From contig CALALM010000108.1 in assembly GCA_937925565.1 (NCBI GenBank), forward strand, positions 1-5,971: 5,971 nucleotides of DNA. The letters are read 5' to 3'. The notes below the pieces were generated by a model. It made no database searches. It was not told the DNA's origin and was given only the letters and a program-made list of their open reading frames with translations. The stretch's first letter is position 1; each line of letters begins with the position of its first letter. The translations under genes and the position numbers were made by a program. Of this stretch, positions 1 to 5,585 are shown piece by piece. This stretch comes from an uncultured Centipeda sp. (GTDB lineage: Bacteria; Bacillota; Negativicutes; Selenomonadales; Selenomonadaceae).

Positions 1-204
1 GGTATCAGGGATTATTCTGACAGGGAGTGCAGTGCGATCCCCTGTAGCAAACCTAGTGAAGCAAGCGGAGAAAAGTGTGCGACCCGCCCCCTGCGGATTT
101 TAACCGTTCAAGCGAAGCGCGTTTGGAATCCGCAGGTATTTAGGCAGATAAGTGCCCGACCGCTTGCGCAACGAGGTTTTGCGAAGGAGACGCCGACCGT
201 ATAA
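1..204. repeat. Hairpin-rich gene-free segment, candidate dispersed repeat
   Basis: No convincing gene is seen here. The stretch contains several inverted repeats: ACAGGG (20-25) with CCCTGT (40-45); CCTGCGGATT (90-99) with AATCCGCAGG (127-136), which extends inward through G-T pairs; GGCA (143-146) with TGCC (153-156); and CGCAA (167-171) with TTGCG (179-183). Frame 1 is open from the window edge to a TAA at 202-204. Its translation, including PLRILTVQAKR and RGFAKETPTV, looks unlike a folded protein, and its base composition is less GC-rich than the genes that follow. I have an unverified impression that similar peptides recur among hypothetical proteins of Selenomonas-like genomes, which would fit a dispersed intergenic repeat or a structured RNA. 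The alternative is the 3' end of a small real gene. Confidence 0.3.
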
Positions 205-205
205 C
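179..205 (+). promoter_or_regulatory. Weak candidate promoter for lonC-dnaB
   Basis: TTGCGA (179-184) resembles a -35 box and TATAAC (200-205) a -10 box, with a rather short 15-nt spacer. Transcription would begin near 212, so the 221-244 hairpin would lie at the very 5' end of the lonC leader. No better promoter is visible between that hairpin and the lonC start. The call rests on the -10 match alone and is tentative. Confidence 0.22.
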
Positions 206-220
206 AATTTCATCCAACAG

Positions 221-250
221 GCTGATGAGGCAATCCTCATCAGCTTTTCT
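221..250 (+). terminator. Intrinsic terminator-like hairpin ahead of lonC
   Basis: GCTGATGAGG (221-230) and CCTCATCAGC (235-244) form a perfect 10-bp stem with a CAAT loop, followed at once by TTTTCTCT. This is the layout of a rho-independent terminator on the + strand. It could end an upstream transcript. If a promoter lies upstream of it, it would instead act as an attenuator or a 5' stabilising hairpin for lonC, because it ends only about 10 nt before the Shine-Dalgarno sequence. The U-tract is interrupted, so efficiency is uncertain. Confidence 0.65.
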
Positions 251-269
251 CTCCAAAGGAAATAATTCT

Positions 270-2351
270 ATGTCATTTTTTAAGGACTTATTCGGCGGCG
301 ACGGCAAGAAAGGGAAGCCGCCCGAACTCTCACACGAGGCGCGGATGGACGCGGAGATTGCAACGATCTTTCGCATGCTTGCCGATACAATGGGCACGGA
401 GCGCCTCGTCATTCAGGCGGGCAAGATGAACGCAATGGCGCTCATGCGTTCGGAGAACCGGCGTGAGCGCGTGCTCGCACTCATGCGCATTCTTGAGGAG
501 GACCCACTCCTCTCCCCACCGCCGTCCGAGGCGGAGATCCCCGAAATTCTGAACCGCATGACGGAACAGCTGGCGGGCATTCTTGCGCGCCGCGACCTCG
601 AGGATCGCATTGAGCGCAAGGTGAACGAAAAGCTTGAAAAGGATCACGAGGAGTACGTGGACGATATTCGCCGTCAGGTGATCTCGGAGGAGAGCCCCGG
701 CGCGGAGTCGCCGCACGACAAGAAGAAGCGTGAGGATCTGGAGGCGCTTGAGCGCATTCATCTTACGCAGTCGGTCATGGAGCTGCTGCGTCCGCGCAGC
801 TTCGATGAGATTGTCGGGCAGGAGCGTGCCGTGCGCTCGCTCATGTCGAAGCTCTCCTCGCCCTATCCGCAGCACCTCCTCCTCTACGGTCCGCCGGGCG
901 TGGGCAAGACGACGGCGGCGCGCCTCGTGCTCGAGGCGGCAAAGAGACGTGCGGTATCACCGTTCGGCGAGAACGCGCCGTTTGTGGAAACGGACGGCAC
1001 GACCCTGCGTTGGGATCCGCGCGACATGACGAACCCCCTGCTCGGTTCCGTACATGACCCCATCTATCAGGGCGCACAGAAGAGCCTCGCCGACAGTGGT
1101 GTTCCTGAGCCGAAGCCGGGACTCGTGACCGACGCACACGGCGGCATTCTCTTCATCGACGAGATTGGCGAGATGGACGAGATGCTGCAAAACAAGCTGC
1201 TCAAAGTCCTCGAGGACAAGCGTGCGTACTTCGAGTCGGCGTACTATGACCCCGATGACAAGCGCGTGCCGCCCTATATCCGAAAGCTCTTTGAGGAGGG
1301 GGCGCCTGCGGACTTTGTGCTCATCGGTGCGACGACCCGTGACGCGGATCATATCAATCCTGCGCTGCGGTCACGCTGTGCGGAGATCTACTTCGAGCCG
1401 CTGACCCCGGCGCACATTCGGACGATTGTGGAGAATGCGGCGCATCGACTGAATGTCGAGCCGGCGGAGGGGGCGGTGCAGCTCATCAGCGAGTACACAA
1501 TCGAGGGACGCAAGGCGATCAACATCCTTGCCGATGCGTACAGTCTTGCGTTAAATCGTCTCACGGACGATGAGATCGGTCAGATTGTTTCACGTGAAAC
1601 AATGGACGGTGCGCAGACATCGGCGGAAGATGTGGGAAGTGATGAGAAGAAAACTGTTTCACGTGAAACAATGGCGCCGCTGCTTCGTGTGACCAAGGAC
1701 GATGTCTACGAGGTCGCACAGGTGAGCCGCCTCTACCAGTTCGGACGGAAGAAGGCGTCGGATACACCTGCCGTCGGCAGAGTATTCGGGCTTGGTGTTT
1801 CGGGCTTCCTCGGTTCTATCATTGAGATTGAGGCGGTGGCGTTCCCTGCGGCAGAGAAAGGCAAGGGAACCGTGCGCTTCAATGAGACGGCGGGGAGCAT
1901 GGCAAAGGACTCCGTGTTCAACGCCGCGTCTGTGATGCGCCAGCTGACGGGGCGCGACATCCATGACTACGACATCCACGTCAACGTGATTGGTGGTGGA
2001 AACATTGACGGACCGAGTGCGGGCACTGCGATCCTTGCCGCGATTGTGAGTGCGGTCACGGGCACGGCAATTCGGCAGGATGTGGCAGTCACGGGCGAGA
2101 TTTCGCTCCAGGGCGAGATCAAACCGGTCGGCGGCGTCTTTGAAAAGGCATACGGTGCACAGCAGGCGGGGATCGGGGTACTCATCATCCCGTGGGAGAA
2201 CAAGAAGGACATCCCCGAGGAACATTTGGGGCTGACCATCCACCGGCTTAGGAGGGCGGAAGAGGCGTTCGACATACTCTTTGCCGATGAGAAATGGAAG
2301 GAGAAAGGAGAATCCAATGGCGGAAGGACGTGTCCCACCGCAGAGCATTGA
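270..2351 (+). CDS. lonC: LonC-like Lon-family ATP-dependent protease
   Basis: A 693-residue cytoplasmic AAA+ serine protease that should unfold and degrade proteins using ATP. The charged N-terminal part (to about residue 170, partly coiled-coil-like) is followed by an AAA+ module: Walker A GPPGVGKTT (207-215), Walker B ILFIDE (293-298), an arginine-finger region NPALRSRC (363-370) and a sensor-2-like GRKAIN (413-418). The C-terminal Lon protease domain has nucleophile Ser583 in DGPSAG and Lys626 in GGVFEK, 43 residues apart as in E. coli Lon (Ser679/Lys722). There is no LonA-type N-domain, so it resembles the LonB/LonC group described in spore formers. The start at ATG 270 is chosen because AAAGGA (255-260) precedes it; an in-frame ATG at 225 lies inside the terminator stem and lacks a ribosome binding site. 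The linker at residues 438-468 carries two parS sites read as VSRETM. The 3' end overlaps dnaB by 35 nt. The LonB versus LonC assignment is less certain than the family. Confidence 0.9.
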   Translation: MSFFKDLFGGDGKKGKPPELSHEARMDAEIATIFRMLADTMGTERLVIQAGKMNAMALMRSENRRERVLALMRILEEDPLLSPPPSEAEIPEILNRMTEQLAGILARRDLEDRIERKVNEKLEKDHEEYVDDIRRQVISEESPGAESPHDKKKREDLEALERIHLTQSVMELLRPRSFDEIVGQERAVRSLMSKLSSPYPQHLLLYGPPGVGKTTAARLVLEAAKRRAVSPFGENAPFVETDGTTLRWDPRDMTNPLLGSVHDPIYQGAQKSLADSGVPEPKPGLVTDAHGGILFIDEIGEMDEMLQNKLLKVLEDKRAYFESAYYDPDDKRVPPYIRKLFEEGAPADFVLIGATTRDADHINPALRSRCAEIYFEPLTPAHIRTIVENAAHRLNVEPAEGAVQLISEYTIEGRKAINILADAYSLALNRLTDDEIGQIVSRETMDGAQTSAEDVGSDEKKTVSRETMAPLLRVTKDDVYEVAQVSRLYQFGRKKASDTPAVGRVFGLGVSGFLGSIIEIEAVAFPAAEKGKGTVRFNETAGSMAKDSVFNAASVMRQLTGRDIHDYDIHVNVIGGGNIDGPSAGTAILAAIVSAVTGTAIRQDVAVTGEISLQGEIKPVGGVFEKAYGAQQAGIGVLIIPWENKKDIPEEHLGLTIHRLRRAEEAFDILFADEKWKEKGESNGGRTCPTAEH
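1584..1603. promoter_or_regulatory. parS: parS site 1 (ParB-binding), inside lonC
   Basis: The perfect 16-bp palindrome TGTTTCACGTGAAACA occupies 1586-1601 and extends to a 20-bp palindrome, ATTGTTTCACGTGAAACAAT. It matches the bacterial parS consensus bound by ParB/Spo0J. It lies within lonC and is read in frame as IVSRETM (residues 439-445). The cognate parB lies about 4 kb downstream. Binding is inferred from the match. Confidence 0.9.
1655..1670. promoter_or_regulatory. parS: parS site 2 (ParB-binding), inside lonC
   Basis: This is a second perfect TGTTTCACGTGAAACA, exactly 69 bp (23 codons) after the first and in the same reading frame, giving VSRETM at residues 463-468. It shares with site 1 a 20-nt identical stretch running four bases past the palindrome (ATGG). 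The flanks do not extend the palindrome. The exact match and the neighbouring parAB genes make a parS role likely. Confidence 0.9.
2304..2319 (+). promoter_or_regulatory. dnaB ribosome binding site inside lonC
   Basis: AAAGGAG (2304-2310) lies six bases before ATG 2317 and fixes the dnaB start. It sits within the last codons of lonC, so ribosomes finishing lonC pass directly over it. This supports translational coupling of the two genes. Confidence 0.75.
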
Positions 2352-3639
2352 GGCGGAACTTTCCGTACTCGGTGCGATGATGCTGAAAAAGGAAGCCGTT
2401 ACGCAGGCAATCGAGATGCTACACGCACACGAGTTTTATCGCCAGGCACATCGGGCCGTTTTTGAGGCGATGGAGGGGCTGGTACGGGACGGCGAGCCGG
2501 TCGATATCGTCACCGTCACGGAGTCGCTCAAGAAAAGCGGACGTCTCGATCAGGTCGGCGGCATCTCCTTCCTCGCAAATCTGACGAACAGTGTGCCGAG
2601 CACGGCAAACCTTGCCCACTACGCGAAGATTGTCAAGGAAAAGGCGCTCCTGCGTGCCCTCATTGATGCGAGCACGGAAATTGCGGGTGCGGCGTACGAG
2701 GCGAGCGAGGACGTTGCCCGGCAACTGGACGATGCCGAGCAGAAGATCCTTGCAATTGCTGGGGGACGCATCACGGGCAGTTTCACCCCCATCAAGGAAG
2801 TTGTCTTTGATGCCGTCGACCGCGTGAGCGTCCTTGCCAGGTCAAAGGGGGGAATTACAGGACTCTCCACGGGGCTTACGACGCTTGATTCTGTGACGCG
2901 CGGACTCCAAAAATCCGATCTCATCGTCGTTGCGGCGCGCCCCGCAATGGGCAAGACCGCATTTGTTCTCAACCTTGCCACCCATGTGGCACTGCAGGGC
3001 AAGACCGTTGCGTTTTTCTCCCTTGAGATGCCGCGCGAACAGCTGATGCACCGCATCTTCTGCGCCGAGGGGCAGATTGATGCGACGCGCCTTGCCCGCG
3101 GCGAGCTTGACGACGACGAGTGGAGCCGCCTCGTCAAGGTGGCTGACCGTATGCTCAAGGCGGAACTCTATTTTGACGACACGAGCAGCACCACCGTCAT
3201 GGACATCCGCACACGTGCGCGTCGCCTCAAGTCAGAGCATGGACTTGACCTCATTGCGATCGACTACCTCCAGCTCATTCAGGCACCGGGACGTGCGGAG
3301 AACCGTACCCTTGCCGTCGCGGAGATGACGCGCTCGCTCAAGGTGCTTGCGCGTGAACTGGAGGTGCCCATCATCGTCCTCTCCCAGCTCTCACGCGCGA
3401 CGGAGGGGCGCTCGGACAAACGCCCCATGCTCTCCGACCTGCGCGAGTCCGGCTCCATCGAACAGGACGCGGACATCGTCATGTTTCTCTATCGTGAGGA
3501 TTACTACAATCAGGATACGGAGAACGCAAACATTACCGAACTCAGCATTGCAAAGCACCGCAACGGCGCCACCGACACGCTGAAGCTCTTTTTCCAGAAG
3601 GAGTACACCCGCTTCCGTGACCTTGCGCGAGAAGGATAA
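2317..3639 (+). CDS. dnaB: Replicative DNA helicase DnaB
   Basis: A 440-residue protein of normal length for bacterial DnaB, the hexameric 5'-3' helicase that unwinds DNA at the replication fork and recruits primase. The N-terminal domain begins with the typical PPQSIEAE and LGAMM and covers roughly the first 100 residues. The RecA-like domain, from about residue 175, shows Walker A ARPAMGKT (207-214), SLEMP after the next strand, Walker B LIAIDYLQL (312-320), SQLSR followed by LSDLRESGSIEQDAD, and the C-terminal KHRNG (413-417), which carries the arginine finger. All core motifs are intact. An in-frame TTG at 2281 would add 12 residues, but the strong ribosome binding site points to ATG 2317. 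The gene overlaps lonC by 35 nt and is probably cotranscribed with it. A parS site follows 10 nt after its stop, and a terminator follows that. Confidence 0.97.
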   Translation: MAEGRVPPQSIEAELSVLGAMMLKKEAVTQAIEMLHAHEFYRQAHRAVFEAMEGLVRDGEPVDIVTVTESLKKSGRLDQVGGISFLANLTNSVPSTANLAHYAKIVKEKALLRALIDASTEIAGAAYEASEDVARQLDDAEQKILAIAGGRITGSFTPIKEVVFDAVDRVSVLARSKGGITGLSTGLTTLDSVTRGLQKSDLIVVAARPAMGKTAFVLNLATHVALQGKTVAFFSLEMPREQLMHRIFCAEGQIDATRLARGELDDDEWSRLVKVADRMLKAELYFDDTSSTTVMDIRTRARRLKSEHGLDLIAIDYLQLIQAPGRAENRTLAVAEMTRSLKVLARELEVPIIVLSQLSRATEGRSDKRPMLSDLRESGSIEQDADIVMFLYREDYYNQDTENANITELSIAKHRNGATDTLKLFFQKEYTRFRDLAREG

Positions 3640-3649
3640 TCGACGAATT

Positions 3650-3665
3650 TGTTTCACGTGAAACA
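3650..3665. promoter_or_regulatory. parS: parS site 3 (ParB-binding), after dnaB
   Basis: This third perfect TGTTTCACGTGAAACA lies in the dnaB-pfkA gap, 10 nt past the dnaB stop and 11 nt before the terminator stem. It is about 1.2 kb upstream of parA. It is noncoding, so the sequence is not explained by protein constraint. A loopless 16-bp palindrome with no adjacent U-tract is not itself a terminator. Confidence 0.92.
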
Positions 3666-3676
3666 TTTTCATTGCC

Positions 3677-3705
3677 ATTCCCTCAAAAAAGAGGGGATTT
3701 TTTTT
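3677..3705 (+). terminator. Intrinsic terminator of lonC-dnaB
   Basis: ATTCCCTC (3677-3684) pairs with GAGGGGAT (3691-3698) in an 8-bp stem containing one G-T pair, around an AAAAAA loop. It runs straight into eight T residues (3698-3705). This is a textbook rho-independent terminator on the + strand and should end the lonC-dnaB transcript. Confidence 0.88.
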
Positions 3706-3713
3706 GCCATTTG

Positions 3714-3722
3714 TGCTATGAT
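3714..3722 (+). promoter_or_regulatory. Probable extended -10 promoter for pfkA
   Basis: TGCTATGAT (3714-3722) is an extended -10 element (TG-N-TATGAT, five of six to TATAAT). The expected -35 position falls within the terminator's 3' arm and T-run and has no clear match, which extended -10 promoters tolerate. Transcription would start near 3729, giving a pfkA leader of about 60 nt. The leader contains an imperfect hairpin around TGCGTGC, TTTTT and GCGCACA. Confidence 0.5.
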
Positions 3723-3791
3723 GAGGGAAGTTCAAGAAATCAATGCGTGCTTTTTGCGCACATTTTACAAACAGGTAGGGGAGGAAGCGTT

Positions 3792-4754
3792 GTGTTAAAG
3801 AGTATTGCAATCATGACGAGCGGGGGAGACAGCCCCGGGATGAATGCGGCGGCGCGTGCGGTTGCACGTACAGCGCTCTATGAGGGAGTGAAGGTCTGGG
3901 GCATCAACGACGGCTATCACGGGCTGCTTGAGGAGGATCTGCGGGAGTTGGAGTCCAAGGATGTGGGGGACATCATTCAGCGCGGCGGCACCTTCCTCGG
4001 GACGGCCCGCTGCAAGCGCTGGCAGACACCGGAAGGACGCCGCCTCGGGCATGAGAACCTCATCAAACGCGGCATCGAGGGGCTCTGCGTGATCGGGGGG
4101 GACGGCTCCCTGCGCGGTGCACAGCTGCTCTCGGAGGAATACGGCTTCCCCATTGTCGGACTGCCGGGCACGATCGATAACGATGTCTGGGGCATGGACT
4201 ACACAATCGGCTGCGACACGGCAGCGAATACGATCATCGACGCGATCAACAAACTGCGCGATACCGCGTCGGCACATCGGCGCGTGTTCGTGCTTGAGGT
4301 CATGGGACGCAACTGTGGCTGGCTCGCACTTGTCTCCGGCATCTCGGGCGGTGCGGAGTACATCCTCGTGCCCGAGGAGAAGTTCGACCTGAAGCAGATC
4401 ACGGACAGTCTCACGAGCGCCTATGAACACGGCAAGCGCTACATCCTCATCGTGGTCGCCGAGGGGGCGGCAAAGGGGCAGGATATCTGTGACTACATCG
4501 CCAAGCACACGGACATCGAGACGCGTGTCTCCGTACTCGGTCACATCCAGCGCGGCGGTTCGCCGACCGTCATCGACCGTGTACGCGCCAGCCAGCTCGG
4601 AGAGCGGGCGGCACTCGCGCTCATCTCGGGTCTCTCGGGCGTCGTGTTCGGCTACAGCAAGGGGCACGTCGTTTCGGTCAACCTCTACGACGCGGTGAAC
4701 AACAAGAAGAAGCTCGACCCCGAGTACCTGCACCTCGCGAAGGTGCTGTTCTGA
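3792..4754 (+). CDS. pfkA: ATP-dependent 6-phosphofructokinase
   Basis: A 320-residue cytosolic enzyme, the usual length of bacterial PfkA, that phosphorylates fructose 6-phosphate to fructose 1,6-bisphosphate, the committed step of glycolysis. Visible motifs are GGDSPGMNA near the N-terminus (nucleotide binding), GGTFLGTAR, GGDGS (102-106), PGTIDND (125-131) with the likely catalytic base Asp129, MGRNCGWLA, and LGHIQRGGSPT in the substrate-binding half. Gly in GGDGS, instead of the Asp of pyrophosphate-dependent enzymes, and Gly in PGTIDND, instead of Lys, both indicate ATP as phosphoryl donor. The start is GTG 3792, placed 7 nt after GGGGAGG (3778-3784). The open frame reaches further upstream, but that part crosses the terminator and promoter. 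The gene lies 68 nt ahead of parA with no clear terminator between, so pfkA, parA and parB may share a transcript. Confidence 0.96.
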   Translation: MLKSIAIMTSGGDSPGMNAAARAVARTALYEGVKVWGINDGYHGLLEEDLRELESKDVGDIIQRGGTFLGTARCKRWQTPEGRRLGHENLIKRGIEGLCVIGGDGSLRGAQLLSEEYGFPIVGLPGTIDNDVWGMDYTIGCDTAANTIIDAINKLRDTASAHRRVFVLEVMGRNCGWLALVSGISGGAEYILVPEEKFDLKQITDSLTSAYEHGKRYILIVVAEGAAKGQDICDYIAKHTDIETRVSVLGHIQRGGSPTVIDRVRASQLGERAALALISGLSGVVFGYSKGHVVSVNLYDAVNNKKKLDPEYLHLAKVLF

Positions 4755-4822
4755 GAGGGGCGTGGAAGTAATCGCGTGGGACTCGCCCCACAAGTATAAG
4801 TCCTCGAAGAAAGGATGATTTC

Positions 4823-5585
4823 GTGGCAAATATCATAGCGATTGCCAGCCAGAAGGGCGGCGTCGGCAAGACAACAACGGCAGTGAATCTCGCCGCTGCC
4901 ATCGCACGCGCAAAACGTCGTGTCCTGCTCGTCGACATCGACCCAGGGGAATGCCACGAGCGGTCTCGGCATCGACAAAACGATGCTCATGTCCATGATC
5001 TATCACGTTCTGATCGAGGGAAGAAGTGTCCGTGAAACAATTGTCACATCGGATTTTGGTGTGGATCTCCTGCCGGCGAGTGTTGATCTCGCGGGTGCGG
5101 AAGCGGAGCTTGTGGGATTGGAGCGCCGGGAGACGCGCCTCAGGGATGCGCTCGCCGGGGTGGCACATGACTATGACTACATCTTCATTGACTGCCCGCC
5201 GTCGCTCGGATTTCTGACCCTGAATGCCCTCGCGGCGGCGCATTCTGTTCTCATTCCCATCCAATGTGAGTTCTATGCACTGGAGGGGGTGGCACTCCTG
5301 ATGAATACCGTCCGTCTGGTGCAGGAGGGGGCGAATCCTGCCCTCATGGTACGTGGGGTCGTCATGACGATGTACGACAGTCGAACGCGGATCGCAACGC
5401 AGGTCGTCGATGAGGTGAAGGATGTTTTTGGTGCCACTGTCTATGAAACATTGATTCCACGCAATGTACGCCTCTCAGAGGCTCCCTCGTTCGGGCAGCC
5501 CATCACTGCCTACGACATCACGTCGCGTGGAGCGGAGAGTTATATTGCGCTTGCGAGGGAGGTCCTGAAGCGTGAAGAAGGCTAA
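4823..5585 (+). pseudogene. parA: Chromosome partition ATPase ParA/Soj, frame broken
   Basis: ParA/Soj is a deviant Walker ATPase that binds the nucleoid nonspecifically and, with ParB on parS, drives origin segregation; in Bacillus Soj also acts on DnaA. Start GTG 4823 follows AAGGA (4811-4815). The first frame gives the deviant Walker A KGGVGKTT (11-18) and VDIDP (37-41), then leaves the family sequence and stops at TGA 5033-5035. Family sequence resumes one frame over at QGNATSGLG (from CAG 4944) and continues through IDCPPS (Asp124 in repaired numbering), QCEFYALEG and IPRNVRLSEAPS to TAA 5583-5585. Adding two bases at 4943-4944 restores the conserved DIDPQGN and gives 254 residues, close to Bacillus Soj, so an apparent 2-nt deletion is the simplest reading. 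Everything else is well conserved, which points to a sequencing error or a very recent mutation. The 3' end overlaps parB by 14 nt. Confidence 0.9.

Noticed and set aside
1..204. Partial protein-coding gene in frame 1 ending at TAA 202-204
   Set aside because: The translation lacks recognisable domains and protein-like composition, and the DNA is better described by its inverted repeats. I could not exclude it fully, so it is noted in the feature entry.
225..269. Fifteen-residue N-terminal extension of lonC from ATG 225
   Set aside because: The ATG lies within the stem of the terminator-like hairpin and has no Shine-Dalgarno sequence, whereas ATG 270 has AAAGGA at good spacing and begins a sensible N-terminus.
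3672..3791. Forty-residue N-terminal extension of pfkA
   Set aside because: It crosses the terminator and the promoter, and PfkA of normal length starts at GTG 3792 behind a strong ribosome binding site.
4795..4800. TATAAG as a -10 box for a parA promoter
   Set aside because: No -35 match lies at usual spacing, and transcription would begin almost at the ribosome binding site.
3795..4829. Long antisense frame of 344 codons opposite pfkA
   Set aside because: It is a shadow frame from GC-rich codons; the + strand carries complete PfkA motifs. Other long minus-strand frames across lonC and dnaB are rejected for the same reason.
5023..5038. Fourth parS-like site in parA (half-site CGTGAAACA)
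   Set aside because: Only the right half matches; the left half is mostly mismatched, about 10 of 16 overall. Another tatGAAACA near 5446 is weaker still.
4920..5585. Separate 221-residue gene starting at GTG 4920
   Set aside because: Its first eight residues are out-of-frame parA sequence, no ribosome binding site precedes it, and it would lack the ParA Walker A. It is the 3' part of the frameshifted parA.
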